Shown here: one piece after another, positions 46,350-55,038 of the stretch
How positions within the stretch are numbered: the stretch's first letter is position 1
How the letters are laid out: every line of letters begins with the position of its first letter
DNA from: an uncultured Treponema sp.
GTDB lineage: Bacteria > Spirochaetota > Spirochaetia > Treponematales > Treponemataceae
NCBI GenBank assembly: GCA_946411505.1
Contig: CAMKEG010000001.1
Span: 372,001-436,000, forward strand
Direction: 5' to 3'
Length of the DNA stretch: 64,000 nucleotides
Made by a program: the position numbers and the translations under genes
Notes under the pieces: generated by a model
The model's database searches: none
Seen by the model: the letters and a program-made list of their open reading frames with translations, nothing else
Told to the model about the DNA's origin: nothing

Positions 46350-47563
46350 TACCTAATCTCCGAGACTCGCTCCTGCGGAGAAAGGATTTCCGTGATACGA
46401 ACGCCGAAGTTTTCGTCGATAACCACGACCTCTCCCTTGGCAATCGGCTTGTGGTTGACCAAAATGTCAACCGGTTCGCCGGCCAGCTTGTCCAGCTCGA
46501 TGATTGTTCCTTCGCCAAAACCAAGGATTTCTTTTATCGGCTTTTTTGTGCGTCCAAGCTCTACGGTCATTTCCATGAAAACGTCCATCAAAAGACCGAT
46601 GTTTCCTTGGTCCGTAGGAGCTCCGCCGCCCATCAAATTTGGATACTGCAAAGACTGGACGTTAGGAGGAGTTCCCATCATGCCTCCGCCCATAGCGCCA
46701 CCCATCGGAGCGCCCATGCCGCCCATCTGCATTCCGCCCATAGGCATTCCTCCCATCGGAGCGCCGCCCATAGCCATGCCTCCCATGGGCATTCCACCCA
46801 TCGGGGCTCCGCCCATCGCCATGCCGCCCATAGGAGCGGCGGCGCCGCCGGCCATTCCGCCAAGGGCCGCCATGTCAGCGGCGTTCAAGGCTCCGCCGGC
46901 GGGAGCGGCAGGAGCGCCGCCGCCCAAAGCGCTCGCGATTGACTGCGAGGCCTCTCCGCCGACAGCCTCCCACAATGTGTAGGCCTGGCCGTCAATGGTC
47001 AACGGGAACGTGAACAAGGCGAAAGTGTTTTGCGGAATGCGGACCATCGCCTTAGGAACGCTGATTGACTCCGCGGGATTGCAAGCCAAGCCCGACAACT
47101 TTCCGGTTTTGTCAAGGGCCGTGATTTCGTCGTTAGTGTGCGTCGACAGCGTCTCGTTGATGACGCTCATCGCCATGTCGTCAAGGGCCGCGTTCTCCTC
47201 TTTGTTTACGAGGCTGACCAACTTTTGCGCGCACTCGGTGGAGATTACGTAAAGGTGGTCGCCCTTTATAGTGTTTGAAAAATCGGCGGTCGTGGCGATG
47301 ACCATTTCCGGAAGCTTCGCCAGGAACTGGTCGCGCGTGGCGGCCTCGGCCGTAGGAGCGCCGGCGGAAACTTCCACTCCCGTCATTTGCTTCAAGTTTT
47401 CAACAAGGGGATCCTTAAGGTCGCCCGCGAATTTTGTCAGAGTCGCCGCGTCTATGTTCACCGACGGCGCGCCGGAAACCTGTCCCGACGCGTTAAGGCC
47501 GTCCATTGGAACGCCCGAAAGCAGCGCGTCGATTTCATCTTGGGAAATTACGCCATCACTCAT
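46349..47563 (-). CDS. fliY: Flagellar motor switch protein FliY/FliN
   Basis: A C-ring protein. It begins MSDGVISQDEIDALLSGV, the same EIDxLL-type N-terminus as FliM, which binds phosphorylated CheY. A CheC-like middle (residues 30-210) is followed by a 75-residue Gly/Met/Pro/Ala linker made of repeated MGGMPMGG-type units. The C-terminal surface-presentation (FliN) domain is LLMDVFMEMTVELGRTKKPI, then LDKLAGEPVDILVNHKPIAK. At 404 residues it is the long FliY form. Its start overlaps the fliM stop. Confidence 0.93.
   Translation of the reverse strand: MSDGVISQDEIDALLSGVPMDGLNASGQVSGAPSVNIDAATLTKFAGDLKDPLVENLKQMTGVEVSAGAPTAEAATRDQFLAKLPEMVIATTADFSNTIKGDHLYVISTECAQKLVSLVNKEENAALDDMAMSVINETLSTHTNDEITALDKTGKLSGLACNPAESISVPKAMVRIPQNTFALFTFPLTIDGQAYTLWEAVGGEASQSIASALGGGAPAAPAGGALNAADMAALGGMAGGAAAPMGGMAMGGAPMGGMPMGGMAMGGAPMGGMPMGGMQMGGMGAPMGGAMGGGMMGTPPNVQSLQYPNLMGGGAPTDQGNIGLLMDVFMEMTVELGRTKKPIKEILGFGEGTIIELDKLAGEPVDILVNHKPIAKGEVVVIDENFGVRITEILSPQERVSEIR
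46680..46865. repeat. Met-Gly-Gly repeat tract inside fliY
   Basis: An imperfect tandem DNA repeat encoding alternating MGGMAMGGAPMGG and MGGMPMGG units (roughly a 33- or 24-nt period). It forms the linker between the CheC-like and FliN domains and is a likely site of length variation by slippage. Confidence 0.8.
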
Positions 47564-48594
47564 ACTGTTTCATCTCCTTCTACGGAAAGCTCTTCAAATT
47601 CATCAGCGCCCTCGTCCGCGAGTTTGCCTGTAACCTGAACCGCCATTTTTTTGCCCACAACGCCGGGCTGGCAAAAGTATTTTTTCTTGTCTCCAATATT
47701 CAACGTCAGCTGGTCGCCGACCTTTGTGTTCGAAAGCTTGACAACGTCGCCGCACCTTAAGCTCAAGACGTCGCGAATCGGCAGGTTGATTGAGCCGATT
47801 TCGGCAACAACGTCCATGTCCACCGTCGAAATTTTTTCTTTCAACGTTCCCAAATACTGGGTCGTGCTGCTTCTTCGCACGGAACTGAACCAGAACTGCG
47901 AAGACAGCTTTGAGATGATCGGCTCGATTGTCAAGTAAGGAATGCAGAAGTTAATCATTCCCTCTTCCTCGCCGACCTTCGTCTCAAGCGTGACCAAAAC
48001 GACCATTTCTGTCGGAGGAACAATCTGCGCGAACTGGGGGTTGGTCTCAATCTGTCCCAAGCGGGGGCGCAAGTCGATTACCTGCGTCCAAGCTTCGCGC
48101 ATGTTGGCCAAAATGCGGACGATGATTCCTTCCATTACGCTTGACTCAATGTCGGTAAGGTCGCGGCTCTTGTTGCCGGTGACCGCGCCCGTGCCGCCGA
48201 ACAAGCGGTCAATCATGCTGAAGGTGATCGCCGGGTCGATTTCCAAGACCGCGTTTCCTTTGAGCGGATCCATGTTGATTACCGCAAGGGTTGTCGGAGT
48301 CGGAATCGAGCGGATGAATTCCTCGTATGTCAACTGGTCTACGGTCGCCACGTGAACGTGGACCAAAGAGCGCAGCTGGGCCGAAAGCGATGTCGTCGTA
48401 AGACGGGCGAAAGTTTCGTGCATGATTTGCACGGTGCGAATCTGTTCTTTTGAGAATTTGTCAGGGCGCTTGAAGTCGTAAATTTTGATTTTACGGGTGT
48501 CGGAAACCGCCTTGTAGTCGTCGGTTTCGGACTGGCCCGTGTTAATCGCGTTGAGCAGTTGGTCAATTTCGTCCTGTGAAAGAACATCTGTCAT
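47560..48594 (-). CDS. fliM: Flagellar motor switch protein FliM
   Basis: The C-ring protein that receives CheY-P. Seen: N-terminal LSQDEIDQLLNAI, IYDFKRPDKFSKEQIRT, RLTTTSLSAQLRSLVHVHV, the middle CheC-like domain with MIDRLFGGTG, and the C-terminal FliN-like domain (PIRDVLSLRCGDVVKLSNT). Length 344. It lies 21 nt from fliL and overlaps fliY. Confidence 0.98.
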   Translation of the reverse strand: MTDVLSQDEIDQLLNAINTGQSETDDYKAVSDTRKIKIYDFKRPDKFSKEQIRTVQIMHETFARLTTTSLSAQLRSLVHVHVATVDQLTYEEFIRSIPTPTTLAVINMDPLKGNAVLEIDPAITFSMIDRLFGGTGAVTGNKSRDLTDIESSVMEGIIVRILANMREAWTQVIDLRPRLGQIETNPQFAQIVPPTEMVVLVTLETKVGEEEGMINFCIPYLTIEPIISKLSSQFWFSSVRRSSTTQYLGTLKEKISTVDMDVVAEIGSINLPIRDVLSLRCGDVVKLSNTKVGDQLTLNIGDKKKYFCQPGVVGKKMAVQVTGKLADEGADEFEELSVEGDETV

Positions 48595-48615
48595 CTAAAA
48601 TGCCCGCCTCTTTTT

Positions 48616-49170
48616 TTATTGAGCGACTACGTTCAACTTGTCAAACGATATGCTCTTGATTTTTCCTCTGTTCAAAATCGTGTCGTTGATTTCGTTGCGT
48701 ATCTCAATTTTAATTTTTCCTTCGTTTCGGGGAGTCAACTCCTCCGCCGTCTTGGCCGCGAAATAGTTTCTCAAGAAGTCGCGGATTGGAATTCTCTGGG
48801 CCGTGATTTCGGTCGAAGTGACCTTGTCCTCTTTTTTATAACCCAAGAAAATGTTGACAACCACGCTGGCCGGAATCGGGTCGCTCGTGCGCGTTTGAAT
48901 TTCGCTGAGCGAAGTGTACCATTCCAGCTCTTCCGCGATTTCCTTGTAGTCCTCGCTCACAGGAATCGCGGCCTGCGCCGGCTTGTTGCTTCCCATAATG
49001 TTCATCGTAATGATTACGACGGTCACTATAAGAATTATCGCTCCCAAGCCGAGCGCTATGTATTTTAACAAAGTGGGAAGCAAGCCTCCAATTCCGCCTT
49101 TTTTGGCGGGGGCCGCCGCGGCGCCTTCTTCGTCGCCAAGGTCGTCGCCTACATTGTCTTCATCAGCCAT
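48616..49170 (-). CDS. fliL: Flagellar basal-body-associated protein FliL
   Basis: A single-pass membrane protein that surrounds the stator. An acidic N-terminus (ADEDNVGDDLGDEEGAAA) precedes one membrane helix (YIALGLGAIILIVTVVIITM) and a periplasmic domain ending in LTPRNEGKIKIEIRNEIN. Length 184. Located between motB and fliM, the standard spirochaete order. Confidence 0.92.
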   Translation of the reverse strand: MADEDNVGDDLGDEEGAAAAPAKKGGIGGLLPTLLKYIALGLGAIILIVTVVIITMNIMGSNKPAQAAIPVSEDYKEIAEELEWYTSLSEIQTRTSDPIPASVVVNIFLGYKKEDKVTSTEITAQRIPIRDFLRNYFAAKTAEELTPRNEGKIKIEIRNEINDTILNRGKIKSISFDKLNVVAQ

Positions 49171-49195
49171 TTTTTTCCTCCGTTACAATCTAGCA

Positions 49196-49930
49196 TTAAA
49201 AATGCCCTTCGTCTAGAATTATTATGTCGACGCGACGGTTGTAGGCCATCGCCTCTTCCGTGTCGCCTTCAAATTTAGGACGGGTGTCCGCGTAGCCGGC
49301 GATTGAAAACTGTCTTTCGGGAGCGCCAAAGTCGGCCAGATAGTGCAGGACGTTCATCGCGCGCGCGGCCGAAAGCTCCCAGTTGCTCAAAAAGCCGCTT
49401 TCGTCGGGGTCGACCGGCGTTTTGTCGGTGTGGCCCTCTATCCTAAATCTTCGGTTTTTTTCAATTAAATCTTTATCACTAAAAAATTCGCTCAAACGCA
49501 AAAGCGTGTCGCGGGTGTCCTCAATGTCCAAGTCCGCGCTGCCCTTCTTGAAAAAGGAGTCGGCGGCCAGCGTTATTATCAAGCCCCGCTCGTCGCTGGT
49601 AATCGTTATGCGGTTGCTCTTGACGTCGGGCGCGAAAAGCGACACGGCCTTTTTCTTGGCCATGCCGAGCGAGCGGCCTTTTTCCACGGAAGGCAGGGCG
49701 CTGATCATGTTTCCCAAATCCGCCAAGCGGCCCGCGCTGAGCGACATTCCGCCAGAAGTGCTTTCAGTTTGGTTCATCTGAAGGCTTTCTGTGATAGTGG
49801 CGAGTTGGGTCACGTCAATTTCCGACGGGTTGTACAACATGACGAAGAAGCAAAGCATCAAGGTAATCATGTCGCCATAGGTGCCTTGCCAGGCTGTTGA
49901 CGGTTTTTCAGGCTCTTTCTTCTTGCCCAT
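49196..49930 (-). CDS. motB: Flagellar motor stator protein MotB
   Basis: The peptidoglycan-anchored stator subunit. The N-terminal helix ([16 protein letters not shown]) contains the ion-binding Asp (about residue 20). The C-terminal OmpA-like domain has [29 protein letters not shown] and [12 protein letters not shown]. Length 244. Three bases separate it from motA. Confidence 0.96.
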   Translation of the reverse strand: MGKKKEPEKPSTAWQGTYGDMITLMLCFFVMLYNPSEIDVTQLATITESLQMNQTESTSGGMSLSAGRLADLGNMISALPSVEKGRSLGMAKKKAVSLFAPDVKSNRITITSDERGLIITLAADSFFKKGSADLDIEDTRDTLLRLSEFFSDKDLIEKNRRFRIEGHTDKTPVDPDESGFLSNWELSAARAMNVLHYLADFGAPERQFSIAGYADTRPKFEGDTEEAMAYNRRVDIIILDEGHF

Positions 49931-49933
49931 CTT

Positions 49934-50716
49934 TTAATCCTTAAGGACTTCCGAAGCCACGGCTTTTCTTGTGACCGGATCCAAATATGTCAAAAGCTTT
50001 TGCGCGATTACGCGCGAGTTTTCGCCCGCCTGAATCGCCAAAACGCCTTCAATTACCATTTCCTTGACGCGCATTTCCATCGCGTTCTGGCCGATGAGGT
50101 TTTGTCCAAAAGGAGTCAAGAGCCAGTTGGCCATCATTGAACCGTACAAGGTCGTGATCAAGGCTACGGCCATGTTAGGACCGAGCGAGCTCTTGTCTTC
50201 CAAGTTGTTCAACATACCAATAAGTCCAAGAACGGTACCCATCATTCCAAAGCCAGGGGCGAAGCCGGCCCACTGGTTTATGCAGTTGACCCATTCCATG
50301 TGGCGGGCTTCCGTCTGGTTCATTTCGTTTTCCATGATTTTGCGGACGACGGCGCCGTCAGTGCCGTCGATTACAAGGCGAAGGCCGCTTTTAAGGAACT
50401 GGTCGTCCAAGTCCTCAAGGCCGTCTTCCAAAATCAAAAGGCCTTCGCGCCTGGCCTTGTCCGAAAGGTTGACTATGTTCTGGACCAGGGATTTTTCGCC
50501 AAAATCCGGAATCTTGAAGGCCTTTCCCATAACCTTGAAAAGGCCGATGGCCTTGTTGAGCGGAGAAAGGATGAACAAGGCCGCGTATGAGCCGCCTACA
50601 GTCATGAATACGGACGGAATGTCGATGATTCCGCCCAAGGTGCCGCCTGACGTCAAGACTGACATGACGATACAAGCCGCGCCGCCCGCGATTCCGATTA
50701 TTGTCGCTATATCCAT
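49934..50716 (-). CDS. motA: Flagellar motor stator protein MotA
   Basis: The ion-channel stator subunit. Four membrane segments, with FMTVGGSYAALFILSPLN near the start, the cytoplasmic region of charged residues (SDKARREGLLILEDGLEDLD), the GFAPGFGMMGTVLGLIGML helix and VALITTLYGSMMANWLLTP. Length 260. Separated from flbD by one base. Confidence 0.96.
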   Translation of the reverse strand: MDIATIIGIAGGAACIVMSVLTSGGTLGGIIDIPSVFMTVGGSYAALFILSPLNKAIGLFKVMGKAFKIPDFGEKSLVQNIVNLSDKARREGLLILEDGLEDLDDQFLKSGLRLVIDGTDGAVVRKIMENEMNQTEARHMEWVNCINQWAGFAPGFGMMGTVLGLIGMLNNLEDKSSLGPNMAVALITTLYGSMMANWLLTPFGQNLIGQNAMEMRVKEMVIEGVLAIQAGENSRVIAQKLLTYLDPVTRKAVASEVLKD

Positions 50717-50717
50717 T

Positions 50718-50915
50718 TTATACCTCTTGGGTGTTTATGCCAATTCTCTTTCGATAATCAACAATTTTATTTATAATGTCTTCCGGGGAATTTCTTACTA
50801 TGACTTTTTTTCCGGAGAGCATCGTTATAGTCAAGTCGGGAAGGCTTTCCATCGACTCAATCATATGCGGATTGATATAATACTTTGTTCCGTTGAGACG
50901 CTCAACTTCAATCAT
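50718..50915 (-). CDS. flbD: Flagellar protein FlbD
   Basis: A small 65-residue protein matching the spirochaete and Firmicute FlbD family: MIEVERLNGTKYYINPHMIE, then TITMLSGKKVIVRNSPEDII. Its biochemical role is not established. It is the first gene of this flagellar operon here, with a promoter about 85 nt upstream; in T. pallidum flgE precedes it. Confidence 0.88.
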   Translation of the reverse strand: MIEVERLNGTKYYINPHMIESMESLPDLTITMLSGKKVIVRNSPEDIINKIVDYRKRIGINTQEV

Positions 50916-51002
50916 ATCTAAATTATTTCCCCACTAATAAAGATATGGAAGCGCAGGCAAATTCCTTGTCTCGCAAAAATTTTGCCTATGCTACTATTCT
51001 TC

Positions 51003-51031
51003 ATAGTACCACACCTTGCCAAAAAAAGCAA
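51003..51031 (-). promoter_or_regulatory. Promoter of the flbD-flhG flagellar operon
   Basis: Minus strand -35 TTGCTT (51031-51026), 17-nt spacer, -10 TACTAT (51008-51003). Predicted start near 50996, leader about 80 nt. It is sigma-70-like rather than sigma-28-like. The gap 50916-51101 also holds the divergent response-regulator promoter. Confidence 0.65.
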
Positions 51032-51063
51032 GTTTATTCTTATAAATTTTCGGTATTTTTTTA

Positions 51064-51092
51064 TTGAATATTAGGATAAAATCGGATATACT
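51064..51092 (+). promoter_or_regulatory. Promoter of the two-component operon, near-leaderless
   Basis: TTGAAT (51064-51069), 17-nt spacer, TATACT (51087-51092), then 9 nt to the ATG at 51102. The predicted transcript has a leader of only 2-3 nt and no ribosome binding site. Confidence 0.7.
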
Positions 51093-51101
51093 TGAGCCGC
51101 T

Positions 51102-51830
51102 ATGGAAAAAGCCAAAATTTTAATAATTGAAGACGTCCCTGAAATGGCGGATTTGATGGCCCTTTACGTACAAAAGGCCGGAATGGAGCCCATGACATTT
51201 TTCACCGGAGAGGACGCTTTTTTGGCCATGAGAGGCAGGGCGCCGACCGCTGTCCTGCTTGACCTAAACTTGCCGGGAATGAGCGGCATGGATTTTTTGA
51301 AGAAATTTCGCGAGGAATACAAGGATTCCATTCCCGTAATAATCGTAAGCGCGCGCGACGCCGACGAAGACATAATAACCGCGCTTGACTTGGGCGCCGA
51401 CGAATTTGTCACAAAGCCTTTCAGCCCCCGCGTCTTGATAGCCCGTCTGGAAGCGAATTTGCGCCGCATGACAAAGACGGAGGCGGCGGCCGAAGAGTCG
51501 ACAAGCTTTGGCGAATACACGATTTTGGAAAATTCCTGCGTCTTAAAGCGGGGCGCCGCGAAAGTCCGTTTGAGCGCGCGCGAATTTGACGTCTTGGATT
51601 ACCTTGTCCACCACGAGGGCGAAAACCTTTCCCCCGACAAAATATTCAACGCCGTTTGGAAGGTTCCGTTCGGGGACGTGACGGCCGTGGCCGTGTACAT
51701 TCAGCGCCTTAGAAAAAAAATCGAGCGCGACCCGCAAAACCCCGAATACATAAAGACTATTTTCAAGTTCGGATACCGCTTTGAGGACCCCAGCAAAAAC
51801 GCGGCGCGCGCCGCGGCCAACGACAAATGA
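51102..51830 (+). CDS. OmpR/PhoB-family response regulator
   Basis: The receiver domain (residues 1-120) has the acidic pair E10-D11, phosphoacceptor D54 in LLDLNLPGMSG, and K105 in VTKPFSPR. The C-terminal winged helix (about 135-230) carries RLSAREFDVLDYLVHHEGE and VAVYIQRLRKKIERDP. It should bind DNA when phosphorylated by the kinase encoded next, which it overlaps by ATGA. It is divergent from the flagellar operon. A role in motility is possible but not shown. Confidence 0.93.
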   Translation: MEKAKILIIEDVPEMADLMALYVQKAGMEPMTFFTGEDAFLAMRGRAPTAVLLDLNLPGMSGMDFLKKFREEYKDSIPVIIVSARDADEDIITALDLGADEFVTKPFSPRVLIARLEANLRRMTKTEAAAEESTSFGEYTILENSCVLKRGAAKVRLSAREFDVLDYLVHHEGENLSPDKIFNAVWKVPFGDVTAVAVYIQRLRKKIERDPQNPEYIKTIFKFGYRFEDPSKNAARAAANDK

Positions 51831-53221
51831 AAATACGAAGCTATTTCACCATCGTCATCCTTGCGCTGACGGCGGTTCCGCTCCTCTTTCTTTCCGGATT
51901 CGCCGTCTACCTTTACATAATGTCGCCGGAGCGGGCGATTATGAAAAACCTTGAGAAAGTCCAAGGCTACAACCAAGAGACCTTGTCCAAAAGCGACAAG
52001 ACGACAATCGCCCGCTTTTTGCGCGAAAGGCCGCCGGACCTTAGCGAGGCCTTCTTTTTTTCAGACGGACAGACAATATCGTCCACGATTCCGTCCATTC
52101 CAAACGAGGGATTCTTGGACTTGAACAAGCTGACCCTAAGCATGATGGGCGGAAACGAAAAATACTTTTACCAAATAAGCTCCCTGCCCTTTGGCGACAG
52201 CGACAAAAAGCTCATGCACATAGTCCGCTTTCCAAAAGACGTGGCGGCGAAAGGCGCGCTAAAAAACGGAACCCTGCCCCGCCCGCGCGACTTTGTGGCC
52301 CTTTTCGCCGTAATATTCGAGGCGATATTCGCCGCGCTTTCAATCTTCATGCTCAGCAGGATAGCCCAGTCGGTAAAGCTTGTCGAAAGCGAGGCAAAAA
52401 AGCTTGACAGCGGCGACATTGAAAACGCAATAAGCATTCCGCTGGACAAGGGCCACTCCAACGAAATCACCAGCCTGCTTGTCCATTTGGAAAGCTTTAG
52501 AAAAACGTTCCTGCAAAGAAAAAAACAGAGGGACAGCTTTGTGATGGGCTTGAGCCACGACCTTAAGACGCCCCTGGCCGTCATAAAGGGCTACACGGAA
52601 GGAATTGCCGACGGCCTTTTCGAGGACCCCAAAAAAAAGGCCGAATGCCTTGAGCTGATTCTTCAAAAGACCGCGCAGCTGGAAATGATGGTGGACGACC
52701 TTGTAAGCTACGTCAAGATGAACGAAACAGACTGGACAAAGGATCTTGCCGACGCCGACTTGCGGCTTTTTCTGGAGGGATTTTCAAAATACATAAAGCC
52801 CACTTGCGAAATTTTCAAAAGGGACTTTGAATGCTCCATCGACATTCCGCCCGGAGTGAGCGTCAAGCTTGACGAGCAAATGGCGTCGCGGGCGCTTGGA
52901 AACATTTTCGCAAACTCGGTCCGCTACTCCAATCCGGGCACGAGCGTAAGCCTTGACGCAAAAATCGTCCAGGGCCAGGCGCGAATAACCATCTCAGACC
53001 AAGGCGTCGGCATGAGCGAAGAGGACACGAAACGGGCCTTTGAGCTTTTTTACAGGGGAACGAAATCCCGCCGCGAACAGGGGCACGGAATCGGGCTTTC
53101 AGTCGTAAAGACCGTGGCGGACATCCACGGCTGGGACATAAAGATTGAAAGCGAGCTTCAAAAAGGAAGCCGCTTCATAATCACGATTCCGATTGCGGTA
53201 AAGCCGGACCTTATTTCCTAG
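51827..53221 (+). CDS. Sensor histidine kinase
   Basis: A membrane sensor with helix 1 at about residues 8-31, an extracytoplasmic domain (32-155), helix 2 (156-177), a HAMP-like linker, and the dimerisation domain with H244 in GLSHDLKTPLAVIKGY. The catalytic domain has the N box (NIFANSVRYSNPG), G1 (DQGVGMSEED) and G2 (GHGIGLSVVK). It phosphorylates the upstream response regulator. The signal is unknown. Its 3' end overlaps the convergent gene by 11 nt. Confidence 0.92.
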   Translation: MKIRSYFTIVILALTAVPLLFLSGFAVYLYIMSPERAIMKNLEKVQGYNQETLSKSDKTTIARFLRERPPDLSEAFFFSDGQTISSTIPSIPNEGFLDLNKLTLSMMGGNEKYFYQISSLPFGDSDKKLMHIVRFPKDVAAKGALKNGTLPRPRDFVALFAVIFEAIFAALSIFMLSRIAQSVKLVESEAKKLDSGDIENAISIPLDKGHSNEITSLLVHLESFRKTFLQRKKQRDSFVMGLSHDLKTPLAVIKGYTEGIADGLFEDPKKKAECLELILQKTAQLEMMVDDLVSYVKMNETDWTKDLADADLRLFLEGFSKYIKPTCEIFKRDFECSIDIPPGVSVKLDEQMASRALGNIFANSVRYSNPGTSVSLDAKIVQGQARITISDQGVGMSEEDTKRAFELFYRGTKSRREQGHGIGLSVVKTVADIHGWDIKIESELQKGSRFIITIPIAVKPDLIS

Positions 53222-54122
53222 TCCACTTGACGTCGACGCTCGCGGGCTGGACGACGCCGCCTGCGGCCACCAAAGTCTTCTTTTTTCCTTCCAGCTCGCC
53301 GCTCTTGTTCAAGGTCAAATTCCATTCGATGGGGGCGGCGCTTTCCGCGAAGCCCAAGATTGTCTGTCTGTCGATGTCAGGATAGAAGGAGGCGTTGAAT
53401 TTGTCGCGCTGGACGATTCGCAAGGAGGAGCCGCCGTCCTGGACAAAGACGCTAATGTTCATCGTGGCGCCGTTGTTGAACACGATGAAGCCGCGGCCGC
53501 TCCTCATCAAAAGTATTTTGTTGACGTTGCTCTCTCCGCCCCAAGTCCCCGCGACGCTGTCCGCTCCTGCCGCTGGCGCCTCCTGCCTTGGGCTGGCGGC
53601 TTTTTGCGCGGTTTCCCCTTCCGGGGCGCCGGAACTTTCGGCCATAAGCGCCTGAATCAAATTTTTGGCGTCGGTCAAGATTTTATAGTAGGAGTCGTAG
53701 CTTTTCCCCTTTGAGCTGATTTCTCCGCTCTGGCAGTTTTTGGCGAAAAAAACGCACTCCCATTTTTCGTCGCTCCTTGGCCTGTAGATTCTGGCGAAGA
53801 ACAAAATTGAGTCCGGCGAAGAAGCCAAGTCTTGGGGAACGTATTGGAAAAAGGCGTCGCCGCCGTCTTCCGGCCTTATGTCGGCGTAGGAGTCCTTAAT
53901 GGGGTCGTCGCGCAAGTCGCGGGCGTCAAGGTAGTTGATTCCCCTAAGCTGCGCGAAGAACAAGTCTTGCGTGATGTTGAGCATGTTCTGGTCGTTGACG
54001 TTGGTGACGACGCCGTAGTAATAGAGGTTGAATTTTTTTTCTTGGGCGCAAAGAGTTCCTTGCGCGAAAAAGCGTAAAAGAAAGAGAAAGAAAAATGTCG
54101 AACACAATCTTTTTCTATTCAT
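53211..54122 (-). CDS. Secreted protein of unknown function
   Basis: A signal peptide (STFFFLFLLRFFAQGTLCAQ) is followed by an alpha/beta N-terminal domain (YYYGVVTNVNDQNMLNITQD) of about 150 residues, a Pro/Ala/Ser/Glu-rich linker (about 165-190), and a beta-rich C-terminal domain (residues 190-303) with a hydrophobic-ligand look (GTWGGESNVNKILLMRSGRG). I recognise no family. Its start overlaps the smpB stop by 8 nt, so it is co-transcribed with smpB. Confidence 0.6.
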   Translation of the reverse strand: MNRKRLCSTFFFLFLLRFFAQGTLCAQEKKFNLYYYGVVTNVNDQNMLNITQDLFFAQLRGINYLDARDLRDDPIKDSYADIRPEDGGDAFFQYVPQDLASSPDSILFFARIYRPRSDEKWECVFFAKNCQSGEISSKGKSYDSYYKILTDAKNLIQALMAESSGAPEGETAQKAASPRQEAPAAGADSVAGTWGGESNVNKILLMRSGRGFIVFNNGATMNISVFVQDGGSSLRIVQRDKFNASFYPDIDRQTILGFAESAAPIEWNLTLNKSGELEGKKKTLVAAGGVVQPASVDVKWTRK

Positions 54123-54579
54123 TCAGTCTCTTCTTAAATTCCCTGGCCAGCATCCTGTCAGTGTCCCTGGCCTTTATGGTCTCGCGCTTGTCAAAGGCCT
54201 TCTTTCCCTTGCAGACGCCGAGCGTGACTTTGACGCGGCCGTTCTTAAGGTAGAAGTCCAAGGGAATCAAGGTGTAGCCCTTTTCGTCAACCTTGCGCGA
54301 AAGGCGCTTTATTTGGTCGCGGTGGAGCAAAAGCTTTTTGGCGCGGTCGGGATTGTGGTTGAACACGCTCGAATACGAGTATTCGGCGATATGAAGGCCT
54401 TTTACCCAAACCTCGCCCTTTATAATTTCGGCGAAAGCGTCCGGAAAAGACAGGTTTCCGCCCTTGACGCACTTGACTTCCGTGCCCTCAAGGACAATTC
54501 CGCATTCAATGGAGTCTTCAATAAAATAGTCAAACCGTGCTTTCCGGTTTTCCGCGATTTTTTTTCCGCCTTCTGCCAT
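54115..54579 (-). CDS. smpB: tmRNA-binding protein SmpB
   Basis: Partner of tmRNA in trans-translation, rescuing stalled ribosomes. Seen: ENRKARFDYFIEDSIECGIV, LEGTEVKCVKGGNLSFPDAF, LLHRDQIKRLSRKVDEKGYT and the basic tail GKKAFDKRETIKARD. Length 154 is typical. Its promoter lies only 8 nt before the ATG. The tmRNA gene itself is not in the adjacent spacer. Confidence 0.97.
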   Translation of the reverse strand: MAEGGKKIAENRKARFDYFIEDSIECGIVLEGTEVKCVKGGNLSFPDAFAEIIKGEVWVKGLHIAEYSYSSVFNHNPDRAKKLLLHRDQIKRLSRKVDEKGYTLIPLDFYLKNGRVKVTLGVCKGKKAFDKRETIKARDTDRMLAREFKKRLNE

Positions 54580-54587
54580 AACCTAAC

Positions 54588-54616
54588 ATTCTACTACTAA
54601 TTGCGTTTGTTTGCAA
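54588..54616 (-). promoter_or_regulatory. Promoter of smpB, predicted leaderless
   Basis: Minus strand TTGCAA (54616-54611), 17-nt spacer, TAGAAT (54593-54588), 8 nt before the ATG at 54579. Confidence 0.65.
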
Positions 54617-54631
54617 GCGATAATTGCAAGG

Positions 54632-54990
54632 CTTCCGCATTATGGAATAATAATAAAAACGCTCTCGCGGAAATTCAAACGGCTGCGAACGAGGTGCTTT
54701 TAGGGCAAAGAGATTAGCATAACGCGTCCTATGTTCGCCCCGTTTGCCTTTCCGCTACGCATTTTTTATCGTTTGAAATGCGGAAGCCGGGCAAACGCTA
54801 CGGAAGGAGGTTAAAGCGGCGCGAAGGAGCGGTCGGTATTGCGAAAACTCTCTGTCTGCGGCCGTCGCTTTAGCGGCGGCGTTAATAGTTTCAAGACGCA
54901 GACAGCGAGTAGCGACAATATCGAGCGGTTTCGCGATGCCGACCGCGACTGGGAGCCGCGTTTTTTATTGTCTTTCCATATTATGCGGGG
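54632..54990. repeat. MITE-like structured intergenic repeat, copy C
   Basis: This fills most of the 54580-55038 gap. The ends are inverted: CCGCATTATGGAATAATAAT at left and, read inward from the right, CCGCATAATATGGAAAGACA. Internal stems include AAACGG..GCGAAC / GTTCGC.CCGTTT, an 18-base pair of arms matching at 16 (GCGGTCGGTATTGCGAAA against TTTCGCGATGCCGACCGC), and CTGTCTGCG / CGCAGACAG nested in it. The block at 54771-54814 is the inverse of 18376-18418. No gene or tmRNA was recognised inside. Confidence 0.75.
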
Positions 54991-55003
54991 TTTCTGGCGA
55001 TAA

Positions 55004-55032
55004 TTGACCTTGGCCGATTTTTGCGCTAGATT
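55004..55032 (+). promoter_or_regulatory. Promoter of lepB, predicted leaderless
   Basis: TTGACC (55004-55009), 17-nt spacer, TAGATT (55027-55032), then 6 nt to the ATG at 55039. Confidence 0.65.
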
Positions 55033-55038
55033 GTAAAA

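Noticed and set aside
46680-46865. A CRISPR-like array
   Set aside because: The regular repeats are coding (Met-Gly-Gly units of FliY) with no spacers.
54580-55038. A tmRNA gene beside smpB
   Set aside because: The spacer is highly structured, but I find no tRNA-like acceptor ends, CCA end or tag reading frame. Its ends match the repeat at 18.3 kb instead.
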